From the NCBI GenBank assembly GCA_016720745.1, contig JADKKA010000022.1:620001-684000 (forward strand): a stretch of 64,000 bases of DNA. The letters are read 5' to 3'. The DNA comes from Chitinophagaceae bacterium. Lineage in GTDB: Bacteria; Bacteroidota; Bacteroidia; Chitinophagales; Chitinophagaceae. This document shows, in pieces, positions 16,552-24,333 of this stretch. Position 1 is the first letter of the stretch, and every line of letters begins with the position of its first letter. The notes below the pieces were generated by a model. That model was not told the DNA's origin and did no database searches. It was given only the letters and a program-made list of their open reading frames with translations. Position numbers and translations under genes: made by a program.

Positions 16552-18432
16552 ATGTCAAGGCTCTTCCTCACCTCTTTGATATTCATCAATTCCTTAATAT
16601 CTTTTTCCCAGCCTACCCAAAAGCCACCCCTGCATGGAAAAAACTGGATGGCCATTACCGGTAAGCCATTAGCCGCTACTGCAGGCTCGATGATTTTTCA
16701 GCAGGGTGGTAATGCCGTGGATGCCGCCTGTGCCATGCTGGCCGCTACCTGTACCATGTGGGATGTGCTCAGCTGGGGTGGTGAAACACAAGCCCTGATT
16801 TATAACCCGAAAACAAAAAAAGTAATTGCCATCAATGCCCTTGGTGTTGCACCCACCGGTGCTACAGCTGATTTCTATAAAAGCAAGGGATATGCTTTTC
16901 CTCCTGAATATGGTCCGCTTGCTGCGGTAACACCTGGCACACCCGGTGGTTTATGTTATATGCTGGCTAATTATGGTACCATGAGCCTGGAACAGGTATT
17001 AAAACCCGCGATGGAACTGGCAGCGGGCTATCCCATCGAAGCACAAACCGCGAATGCCATGGAAAGAGGAAAGGACAGGATCAAAGAATGGCCTTACAGC
17101 AAAAAAGTCTTCCTGCCCCATACCGGTGAAAAAAGAGAAGCTCCCGAGGCCGGAGAAATCTTTGTACAGAAAGAACTGTTGGAAACGCTTACAAGAATGG
17201 TGGAGGCAGAAAGAGCAGCACTCAAACAAAAGAAAAGCAGGAAAGAGGCGATCATGGCAGCCAATGAAAGATTTTACAAAGGCGATATTGCCAAAGAATT
17301 TGTAAGAGGTTGTCAGGAACAGGGCGGACTGATTACCATGAATGACCTGGCTAAGTGGAAAGTGATAGAAGAAGAACCGCTCTCCGTTAACTACAAAGGG
17401 ATCGATGTATATAAAATGCAGCAATGGACCCAGGGACCTGCATTGTTACAGTCATTGAATATCCTTGAAAATTTCGATCTGAAAAAAATGGGGTATAATA
17501 CGGCTCCCTATATCCACACCATTTATCAGGCCATGAACCTTGCCTTTGCGGATCGTGATTTTTATTATGGGGATCCTTATTTCGCCCCGCAGGAACCCAT
17601 CCGCGGATTATTAAGCAAAGAGTATGCAAAACAAAGGATGGGTACCATCCGGTACGACCGCAATGATGCAACGGTGGCTCCCGGTGATCCTTATCCATTT
17701 GAAGGGAAAACAAATCCTTATACCGAGTTATTAAAGAACTGGAATAAAGCCGGTGAGGGGAATCGCAATTTCCTTCCTGCACATGATTCAGGCGCGGTTG
17801 CTTTCCAGGATCCTGAATATATGGACCGGATGTGGAGAGGTACTACATCCGTTGAAGCAGCCGATAAAGAAGGCTGGGTGGTTTCCATTACACCCAGCGG
17901 TGGCTGGTTACCAGCCTGCATTGCAGGTAATACCGGTGTGGGCATGAGTCAGCGCGGACAAAGCTTTGTACTGGATGCGGCTATTAATCCGTTCAATGTA
18001 ATTGAACCGGGTAAAAGGCCAAGAGTAACACTCACACCCACACTCGCCCTGAAAGATGGGAAACCATTTTTATCCTTTGCGGTGCAGGGAGGCGATACCC
18101 AGGACCAGAACCTGCTGCAATTCTTTTTGAATATGGTGGAATTTGGAATGACGGTACAACAAGCCACCGAAGCCGCCAATATCAACAGCAATCAGTTATG
18201 GTTATCATTAGGTGGTACCAAGATAGAAGACCGTAAACCAAGGCCCGGTGAAATACTGGTGGGCAACAGTACCCCCGAAGCCGTTCGGAATGAATTAAAG
18301 AACATGGGATATAAAGTCACCACCGGCAACCGCACCAGCGGTCCTATTAATGCTATTTATTTCGACTGGAAACACGGCAGCTTCTGGGGCGGTTCCTCTA
18401 ATAATGGAGAAGATTATGGGATTGGGTGGTAG
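16552..18432 (+). CDS. ggt: Gamma-glutamyltransferase family protein
   Basis: A 626-aa N-terminal-nucleophile hydrolase precursor. Signal peptide about 1-19 (FINSLISFSQ). The large-subunit N-terminus has the GGNAVDAACAMLAA motif. The self-cleavage and nucleophile site is Thr431 in RGTTSVEAADKEGW, where many GGTs have TTHxSVVD, so His is replaced. It is exported and probably acts on glutathione or gamma-glutamyl peptides in the periplasm, but the altered nucleophile context and the GGxxPACIAGNTGVGMSQRG region suggest a GGT-like amidase with an unknown substrate. Confidence 0.85.
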   Translation: MSRLFLTSLIFINSLISFSQPTQKPPLHGKNWMAITGKPLAATAGSMIFQQGGNAVDAACAMLAATCTMWDVLSWGGETQALIYNPKTKKVIAINALGVAPTGATADFYKSKGYAFPPEYGPLAAVTPGTPGGLCYMLANYGTMSLEQVLKPAMELAAGYPIEAQTANAMERGKDRIKEWPYSKKVFLPHTGEKREAPEAGEIFVQKELLETLTRMVEAERAALKQKKSRKEAIMAANERFYKGDIAKEFVRGCQEQGGLITMNDLAKWKVIEEEPLSVNYKGIDVYKMQQWTQGPALLQSLNILENFDLKKMGYNTAPYIHTIYQAMNLAFADRDFYYGDPYFAPQEPIRGLLSKEYAKQRMGTIRYDRNDATVAPGDPYPFEGKTNPYTELLKNWNKAGEGNRNFLPAHDSGAVAFQDPEYMDRMWRGTTSVEAADKEGWVVSITPSGGWLPACIAGNTGVGMSQRGQSFVLDAAINPFNVIEPGKRPRVTLTPTLALKDGKPFLSFAVQGGDTQDQNLLQFFLNMVEFGMTVQQATEAANINSNQLWLSLGGTKIEDRKPRPGEILVGNSTPEAVRNELKNMGYKVTTGNRTSGPINAIYFDWKHGSFWGGSSNNGEDYGIGW

Positions 18433-18437
18433 GGAGA

Positions 18438-18600
18438 AGTTGAGTAGTTGAGAAGTTGAGTGGTTGAGAGTTGAGTTGAGTAGTTGATAAGTCGGGCCTT
18501 ACTATTGTCAACTGCTGACGGTCGACTACAGACTGTCGACTGTGCCGACTGCCGACTGCCGACTGTCGACTGCCGACTGTAGACTGTTGACTGACGACTG
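18438..18600. repeat. Degenerate 7-8 nt tandem repeats filling the ggt-polX gap
   Basis: Two repeat tracts fill the space between convergent genes. 18438-18488 is built on GTTGAGNN (8-nt steps). 18520-18600 is built on GNNGACT (7-nt steps: GCCGACT, GCCGACT, GCCGACT, GTCGACT, GCCGACT, GTAGACT, GTTGACT, GACGACT). The second tract ends exactly at the polX stop codon (18601). Confidence 0.85.
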
Positions 18601-20262
18601 CTAACCCAGCCACTCCTCAAACTCCTTCAACCCAAAACTGCTCAGGTTGCGTTCCCTGATCAAGCCGCCTTTCTGGGCCGCGAGTACTCCGTATTTGACA
18701 TCTTTATATCCCTCAATAAAGTGGGCATCCGGATTAATAGAAAGCAGGACCCCTTTGTCCATTGCTTTTTGAACCCATCGCCAGTCCATATCCAGTCTGC
18801 GGGGATGCGCATTGATTTCAATCACCACATGATTAGCGGCGCATGCATCAATAATTTTTTCATGGTTCACCGGATAACCATTCCGGCTTAGCAGGAGGCG
18901 GCCGGTCATGTGTCCGAGGATTCTTGTGTAGGGATTTTCAATAGCCCTGATCAGCCGGCCCATAGCTTTTTCTTCCGTCATCTGCAGATTACTGTGTACG
19001 GAAGCAATCACCAGATCAAATGTTTTTAATACTTCTTCCGGGTAGTCCAGGCTGCCATCATTCAGAATATCACTCTCAATGCTTTTGAATATTTTAAAGG
19101 CCCCGGGCTTTTTATTCAGCGTTTCTATTTCCTGATGCTGGGCCCTGATGCGGTCTTCCTTTAATCCATTGGCATAGGCTGCTGTTTGGGAGTGATCCGA
19201 GATCACCAGGTATTCAAATCCCTGTTCAATACAGGCATTCGCCATTTCTTCCAGGGTATTGCTGCCATCACTCCAGGTGCTATGACTGTGAATGATGCCT
19301 CGAATATCTTCCGGCTGGATCAGATGGGGGAGTGTATTATTTTGAGCCAATGCAATGATGTTGGCTGTTTCCCTCAGACAGGGAGGGATAGCGGCGATTC
19401 CTGCTTCGGTAAAATAAATATCATCTGCTGCATCTTTTGTGGCCGGGATCTTTAATTCCGGATAAGCCTGATGAAATGCTTCCAGGAAGGCAGGACTTCC
19501 GGTGGTTTGAAAAAGGGTAGTGGCCAGGCTGCTATCAGTGAGATGCAGGCGGAGTTTTAATCCGTTGCTGAGTTGGTACAAAAGACTTTCAGTGTTTTCT
19601 TCCAGTAATTCCGGTGGATGAGCCGTCTGGAAAGCTGGTTTGATGACCTCAACCGGTGCGGCTACCACAAAGGCCAGTTCTTCAATGGTGAGGGCCTGCC
19701 GGCGATAATCCCCGGTCACGGCTACTTTATCGGCACCGAATAATTTTTTCAGGTAACCATCTACCTGCGGGAAAATAGCTTCCAGTTGTGCGTAGAGGAA
19801 ATGTCCCTGATTTTGTAAATAGAACTGGATGGATGCCAGAACATTTTGCTGGGTCTTTTCGCCAAAGCCTTTGTAGCGTGTCAGGCGGTTTTCATGACAG
19901 GCATATTGTAATTCGCCGATGGATTCAATTCCCATCTCTTTCCAGATGGTGTTTATTTTTTTAGGACCAATTCCTTTGATCTGGAGCATTTCTATCACAC
20001 CGGCTGGCGTGTTTCGGAGATATTCATTCAGGATCTCTAGTTGCCCGGTATCCAGCATTTCGATTACTTTCTGAGCCACGCTGTCTCCGATACCCCGGAT
20101 TCCAGATAATTCTTCCCGTGCTGTGTTTTTCAGGGACATTGGCAGCTTTTCAATATTAAAAGCGGCTGCCCCGTAGGTTCTTGCTTTAAAAGAATTCTCT
20201 CCGTGGATATCCATCAGTTTGGCCAACAGGTCAAAATTGTCGGCAATCGCAGCATTCTCCAT
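18601..20262 (-). CDS. polX: PolX-type protein (HhH, inactive-looking polymerase site, PHP domain)
   Basis: A 553-aa protein in the bacterial PolX order: an N-terminal helical 8-kDa-like domain, helix-hairpin-helix motifs (GIRGIGDSVAQKVIE, IKGIGPKKINTIW, YKGFGEKTQQN), a nucleotidyltransferase region, and a C-terminal PHP domain with metal-binding IIHSHSTWSDG (H325, H327, D332), SDHSQ and NPDAHF. The nucleotidyltransferase signature is GDYRRQALTIEELAFV (184-199), where active enzymes have GSYRRG plus D-x-D. The catalytic aspartates are missing, so polymerase activity is unlikely, while the PHP 3'-5' exonuclease and AP-site activities may remain. Confidence 0.85.
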   Translation of the reverse strand: MENAAIADNFDLLAKLMDIHGENSFKARTYGAAAFNIEKLPMSLKNTAREELSGIRGIGDSVAQKVIEMLDTGQLEILNEYLRNTPAGVIEMLQIKGIGPKKINTIWKEMGIESIGELQYACHENRLTRYKGFGEKTQQNVLASIQFYLQNQGHFLYAQLEAIFPQVDGYLKKLFGADKVAVTGDYRRQALTIEELAFVVAAPVEVIKPAFQTAHPPELLEENTESLLYQLSNGLKLRLHLTDSSLATTLFQTTGSPAFLEAFHQAYPELKIPATKDAADDIYFTEAGIAAIPPCLRETANIIALAQNNTLPHLIQPEDIRGIIHSHSTWSDGSNTLEEMANACIEQGFEYLVISDHSQTAAYANGLKEDRIRAQHQEIETLNKKPGAFKIFKSIESDILNDGSLDYPEEVLKTFDLVIASVHSNLQMTEEKAMGRLIRAIENPYTRILGHMTGRLLLSRNGYPVNHEKIIDACAANHVVIEINAHPRRLDMDWRWVQKAMDKGVLLSINPDAHFIEGYKDVKYGVLAAQKGGLIRERNLSSFGLKEFEEWLG

Positions 20263-20282
20263 GCTGCTAAATTATGAAATCG

Positions 20283-20496
20283 AGGCGAGTGGCTAGTGGC
20301 GAGTGGCAAGTGGGGAGAGGATTAGGGGTGGGTATTGGGCTTGCATTACCCCTAAGGGAGGCTGGGAGGGGTGGAGAGAATTAAGTGATGAGTCATTAGT
20401 CGGGAGACAAGAGGCGAGAGTCGCTAGTAAATAGTATAAAAGACTAATTATGTGTAGCACACTGCTCCTCCCCTTTAGGGGAGGTAGGGAGGGGTA
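20283..20496. repeat. Upstream polX region: AGTGG repeats and two G-rich palindromic elements
   Basis: 20283-20313 is a 7-nt degenerate tandem repeat (NNAGTGG). Two related elements follow, 20348-20372 (ACCCCTAAGGGAGGCTGGGA and on) and 20465-20496 (CTCCTCCCCTTTAGGGGAGG and on), each with a CCCCT/AGGGG palindrome followed by GGGAGGGGT. I see no gene here. Confidence 0.7.
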
Positions 20497-20501
20497 AAAT
20501 A

Positions 20502-20528
20502 GAAAAAGTCCCGGCTCGCACCGGGACT
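20502..20528 (-). terminator. Intrinsic terminator of the rplU-rpmA-small protein unit
   Basis: The 7-bp stem GTCCCGG/CCGGGAC (20508-20514 with 20521-20527) has a 6-nt loop. On the minus strand it is followed by a run of T residues (complement of 20502-20507). It lies 34 nt after the stop of the 28-aa gene. Confidence 0.85.
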
Positions 20529-20561
20529 CTGTTATTTTCTGTAAAGAAATCGTTCGAAAAC

Positions 20562-20648
20562 TTATTTCTTTTTCTTAGCAGCTTTCTTCTTAGGAGCAGC
20601 TTTTTTCTTCGGAGCAGCTTTTTTAGCAGCTTTTTTCTTAGTAGCCAT
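20562..20648 (-). CDS. 28-aa Lys/Ala-rich protein, histone H1 tail-like
   Basis: A short minus-strand frame encodes 28 residues, all Met, Ala, Thr, Lys or Pro: it begins MATKKKAAKKAAPKKKAAPK and ends in KKKK. The repeat AAPKKKAAPKKKAA resembles bacterial histone H1-like proteins (Hc1/Hc2 tails) that bind DNA by charge. It lies after rpmA on the same strand, 123 bp away, and is followed by a clear terminator, which supports a transcribed gene. The gap contains a 9-bp A/T-only inverted repeat (AGTATAAAA/TTTTATACT, 20684-20711). A nucleoid or RNA-binding role is inference. Confidence 0.75.
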   Translation of the reverse strand: MATKKKAAKKAAPKKKAAPKKKAAKKKK

Positions 20649-20771
20649 TTTTTAGAATTTAATGTTAGTAAAAATGGGTTAACAGTATAAAAATAATAAT
20701 AATTTTATACTACCCAAAATTTTTTTCCACAAAATTCTGAAAAGAAGCCACTTGGGTGATTTTTTCTCACC

Positions 20772-21032
20772 TTAAGCGCCTGCTTCAATGATGGAAACAA
20801 ATGTCCTGTTACTCCTTCCTTTCTTGAATTCAACAACACCATCACTGAGTGCAAAGAGAGAAAAATCTTTTCCTACTCCTACATTTTTGCCAGGATGATA
20901 CACTGTACCACGCTGACGTACGATGATGTTACCGGAAATGGCAGGTTGTCCGCCAAAGATCTTCACACCAAGACGTTTGCTTTGTGAATCGCGGCCGTTC
21001 TTTACGCTACCTTCACCTTTCTTATGTGCCAT
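20772..21032 (-). CDS. rpmA: 50S ribosomal protein L27
   Basis: 86 aa, standard L27 with the N-terminal MAHKKGEGSVKNGRDSQSKR tail that reaches the peptidyl transferase centre, then GVKIFGGQ and VRQRGTVYHPGKNVG. There is no N-terminal cleavage extension of the Firmicutes type. It follows rplU by 51 bp, as in most bacteria. Confidence 0.98.
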   Translation of the reverse strand: MAHKKGEGSVKNGRDSQSKRLGVKIFGGQPAISGNIIVRQRGTVYHPGKNVGVGKDFSLFALSDGVVEFKKGRSNRTFVSIIEAGA

Positions 21033-21083
21033 TGTATAAAATTGTTTAGTTAATGAGTGTTTGGGTTACCAGTATGGCTTTAA

Positions 21084-21383
21084 TTAAGCGATGCTGGTTA
21101 CTTTGATCTTCGTATACTCGGTACGGTGACCTTTCTTCTTACGAAAGCCCTTCCTTCTTTTTTGTTTATAGGCGATAACCGTATCACCTTTCACATGGTC
21201 GATAATTTCGGCATGTACTTTTGATTTTACGCTGCTGCCGACTGACAATTGTCCATTGGCTTCCACCAGCAGTGCTTCCAGTTCCACTTTGTCACCGGCA
21301 TTACCATCCAGGTGGGGTACATACAGGGTCTGGTCTTTCTCAACTTTGTATTGCTGACCAGCTACTTTTACTACAGCTATCAT
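21084..21383 (-). CDS. rplU: 50S ribosomal protein L21
   Basis: 99 aa, starting MIAVVKVAGQQYKVEKDQTL and ending in the rRNA-binding KQKRRKGFRKKKGHRTEYTKI segment typical of L21. It is the first gene of rplU-rpmA. A well-formed promoter is upstream, and the short leader (about 21384-21415) contains a CCCC-GAA-GGGG hairpin close to the transcription start, of unknown regulatory value. Confidence 0.98.
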   Translation of the reverse strand: MIAVVKVAGQQYKVEKDQTLYVPHLDGNAGDKVELEALLVEANGQLSVGSSVKSKVHAEIIDHVKGDTVIAYKQKRRKGFRKKKGHRTEYTKIKVTSIA

Positions 21384-21421
21384 ACGTTAAAAATTTGTCC
21401 GAAGAACCCCTTCGGGGGCGG

Positions 21422-21452
21422 CAAAGGTAAGGGGAAAAAACGTACCTGCAAA
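21422..21452 (-). promoter_or_regulatory. Promoter of rplU-rpmA
   Basis: Minus strand: TTTG (21452-21449), 19 nt, TACCTTTG (21429-21422). This is the best promoter match in the window to the Bacteroidota consensus. Confidence 0.8.
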
Positions 21453-21603
21453 CGAAAAAAGCAGGTTTTCCTGAGGATTTTGACCCCCACAAGGCGCCCC
21501 GATTTTAGCTATAAATTCACCCTGTTTTGATCAGCCTTCTGCTATATTTGTAAGCCGCCCGGGAATCAGGGACGGTTCAGGCGGTAGAATTGGTGCAAAT
21601 TAT

Positions 21604-23112
21604 ATGAAAATCAAGTCTTTCTTAGCAAAACCCTTTGCTTCCTATATATATAAAGGTATTCGGAAAGGGATGGCTACGGCCCTGACGGATCAGGACCAGA
21701 TCCTGAAAAATCTGCTCAAAACCGGCCGGAACACCGAATTTGGCAAAGCAACCCGGCTGGACCAGGCTGGTTCTTATGAGGAATTCAGGCAGGCTGTGCC
21801 CATTGTGGACTACGAGCAAATGCGGCCCTGGATCGATAAAATCAAGGAGGGCCGGCACAATGTGCTCTGGAAAGGGAAACCCATCTATTTTGCCAAGACT
21901 TCCGGCACCACCAGCGGGACCAAGTATATTCCAATCACCCGGGATTCAATCCCCAACCATATTAATACAGCCCGGAATGCCCTGCTATGTTATATGGCAG
22001 AAACCGGCAATACCCGGTTTGCAGACGGAAAAATGATTTTCTTGTCCGGTTCTCCGGAACTGGAAAGACTGGGAGGGATCCCTACCGGCCGGCTGAGTGG
22101 AATCGTGAATCACCATGTGCCGAAATACCTCCGCACCAACCAACTGCCATCCTACGAAACCAATTGTATCGAGGATTGGGAAACCAAGCTGGGAAAGATT
22201 GTAGATGAAACGCTGGATAAGAACATGACACTTATTAGTGGTATTCCCCCCTGGATGCAGATGTATTTTGATGAACTGATCAAAAGAAGCGGAAAGAAAG
22301 TGGGAGAACTGTTTCCTAATTTCAGTGTCATGGTGCAGGGTGGGGTCAATTTTGAACCCTACCGGGCCCGACTCATGGAAAGCATTGGCAGAAAAGTAGA
22401 CAGCATTGAATTGTTTCCTGCCAGTGAGGGCTTCTTTGCTTTTCAGGACTCACAGGAGGCCGAGGGATTATTACTCAACAGTAACAGTGGTATCTTCTTT
22501 GAATTTATTCCCGCCGGTGAAATATTCAGTCAAAACCCAACCCGCCTGAGCCTGAAAGATGTAAAAGTAGGAGAGAACTATGCGCTTATTATTAATAGCA
22601 ACGCAGGACTTTGGGGATATAATATCGGGGATACCGTCCGGTTTCTGTCAACATCACCTTACCGCCTCGTGGTAACCGGACGTACCAAGCATTTTATTTC
22701 TGCTTTCGGGGAACATGTAATCGGGGAGGAAGTGGAAGCTTGTATGATGAAAGCTACCGCAGAAACCGGGATACAGGTGAACGAATTTACCGTGGCACCT
22801 TTTGTGAGCAGCGATGCCGGTAAATCTTATCACGAGTGGTTTGTTGAATTTGAACAATTGCCGCATGACCTGCAGGCATTTGCCACCCGTCTCGACCAGC
22901 ACCTGCGGGATAAAAACGTATATTACGATGACCTCATCAGCGGGAATATCCTGCGTCCTTTGAAACTGACCCCGGTCAGCAAAAACGGATTTATTGACTA
23001 CATGAAATCAATTGGTAAATTAGGCGGACAAAACAAAGTGCCCCGGCTGAGCAATGACAGAGTGATTGCAAACGGCCTGGCCAAATGGATGCTGAATCCC
23101 GCTACTGTATAA
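21604..23112 (+). CDS. GH3-family acyl-acid-amido synthetase-like protein
   Basis: 502 aa, full length for the GH3 (auxin-responsive promoter) family of ATP-dependent adenylate-forming enzymes. Visible are the phosphate loop KTSGTTSGTKYIPIT (near 98-112), the adenine-side segment ELFPASEGFFAFQDS, and the hinge motif VVTGRTKHFISAFGEHV. Plant GH3 enzymes conjugate acids to amino acids; the bacterial substrate is unknown. A TATATTTG -7 box lies at 21543-21550, and a CCGCC/GGCGG stem is possible in the 5' leader. Its stop is 1 bp before dxr, so both are probably one transcript. Confidence 0.88.
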   Translation: MKIKSFLAKPFASYIYKGIRKGMATALTDQDQILKNLLKTGRNTEFGKATRLDQAGSYEEFRQAVPIVDYEQMRPWIDKIKEGRHNVLWKGKPIYFAKTSGTTSGTKYIPITRDSIPNHINTARNALLCYMAETGNTRFADGKMIFLSGSPELERLGGIPTGRLSGIVNHHVPKYLRTNQLPSYETNCIEDWETKLGKIVDETLDKNMTLISGIPPWMQMYFDELIKRSGKKVGELFPNFSVMVQGGVNFEPYRARLMESIGRKVDSIELFPASEGFFAFQDSQEAEGLLLNSNSGIFFEFIPAGEIFSQNPTRLSLKDVKVGENYALIINSNAGLWGYNIGDTVRFLSTSPYRLVVTGRTKHFISAFGEHVIGEEVEACMMKATAETGIQVNEFTVAPFVSSDAGKSYHEWFVEFEQLPHDLQAFATRLDQHLRDKNVYYDDLISGNILRPLKLTPVSKNGFIDYMKSIGKLGGQNKVPRLSNDRVIANGLAKWMLNPATV

Positions 23113-23113
23113 T

Positions 23114-24283
23114 ATGACGCAGGAACAAACGATAAAACGCATTGCTATTTTTGGCTCAACCGGCTCCATCGGTACCCAGGCCCTGGAAGTGATTGCCGCC
23201 AACCCCGATAAATTTTCTGCAGATGTGCTGACCGCCCAAAGCAATGATGAATTGCTGGTGGAACAGGCACTGAAATTCAATCCCAATGTGGTGGTTATCG
23301 GGGATGAAAAAAAATATACCAAAGTAAAGGAAGCACTGAAGGCAACAGATGTGAAAGTGTTTTGCGGTGAGAAAGCACTGGAAGAAGTGGCTGCCATGGA
23401 TTGTTACGATATGATGCTGGCCGCCATCGTGGGATATGCCGGATTAAAGCCCACCCTTAAAGCAATCGAAAACGGGAAAGCCATCGGACTGGCGAATAAA
23501 GAAACCCTGGTAGTAGCAGGAGATATCGTGATGCGGAAGGCCGTAGAGAATAAAGTGCCCATTATACCCGTGGATTCAGAACACTCTGCTATTTTTCAGT
23601 GCCTGGTGGGAGAAACCCGCAACCGCATAGAAAAAATTATTCTGACCGCATCAGGAGGACCCTTTATCGGCCGTAAACCCAATTACCTGGTGAATGTAAA
23701 AAGGGAACATGCCTTACAACATCCCAACTGGAGCATGGGTGCCAAGATCACGATTGATTCCGCCACATTGATGAACAAAGGGCTGGAAATGATTGAAGCC
23801 AAATGGTTATTCAATCTCAAACCGGATCAGATACAGGTGGTCATCCATCCGCAGAGTATCATCCACAGCATGGTACAGTTTGAAGACGGAAGCATCAAGG
23901 CCCAGATGGGTTTGCCGGATATGAAATTGCCCATTCAGTATGCGATGGCCTTTCCACGCCGGATTAAAAATGATTTTCCCAGGTACGATTTCAAAAAAGT
24001 GAGTACGCTTAGTTTTGAAGAACCGGATAGCAAAACTTTCCGGAACCTGGCTCTGGCCACGGATGCATTATATAAAGGCGGGAACCTGCCCTGTATCATG
24101 AATGCCGCCAATGAAATTGCGGTCTTTGCCTTTCTCCGTAACCGGATCAATTTTCTGGATATGACCAATGTGATTGAAAAAACCATGGAAAGTATCCCCT
24201 TTATCGCCCAGCCCAGTCTGGAGGAATATTTTGAAAGCGACGGGGAGGCACGTAACTTTGCCGCCGACATTATCAAACTGTAA
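23114..24283 (+). CDS. dxr: 1-deoxy-D-xylulose 5-phosphate reductoisomerase
   Basis: 389 aa. Second step of the MEP isoprenoid pathway: NADPH-dependent conversion of DXP to MEP. It shows the N-terminal Rossmann GSTGSIG motif, the metal and substrate residues in VDSEHSAIFQ, the flexible-loop region WSMGAKITIDSATLMNKGLE, and the C-terminal NAANEIAV. Residues and length are canonical. It follows the GH3 gene almost without a gap and is closed by a terminator before rseP. Confidence 0.97.
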   Translation: MTQEQTIKRIAIFGSTGSIGTQALEVIAANPDKFSADVLTAQSNDELLVEQALKFNPNVVVIGDEKKYTKVKEALKATDVKVFCGEKALEEVAAMDCYDMMLAAIVGYAGLKPTLKAIENGKAIGLANKETLVVAGDIVMRKAVENKVPIIPVDSEHSAIFQCLVGETRNRIEKIILTASGGPFIGRKPNYLVNVKREHALQHPNWSMGAKITIDSATLMNKGLEMIEAKWLFNLKPDQIQVVIHPQSIIHSMVQFEDGSIKAQMGLPDMKLPIQYAMAFPRRIKNDFPRYDFKKVSTLSFEEPDSKTFRNLALATDALYKGGNLPCIMNAANEIAVFAFLRNRINFLDMTNVIEKTMESIPFIAQPSLEEYFESDGEARNFAADIIKL

Positions 24284-24291
24284 ACACCAAT

Positions 24292-24323
24292 TCTAAATCT
24301 GTCACGGGTTTAGATTTTTTTTT
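24292..24323 (+). terminator. Intrinsic terminator between dxr and rseP
   Basis: The stem TCTAAATC/GGTTTAGA (8 bp, one G-U) has a 7-nt loop, then nine T residues. It ends 10 nt before the rseP ATG, so rseP either has some read-through or starts from a promoter not recognised here. Confidence 0.8.
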
Positions 24324-24333
24324 AATAAAGCAT

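Noticed and set aside
18520..18600. Possible CRISPR array or direct repeats with spacers
   Set aside because: Units are 7 nt with no spacers and no cas genes in the window.
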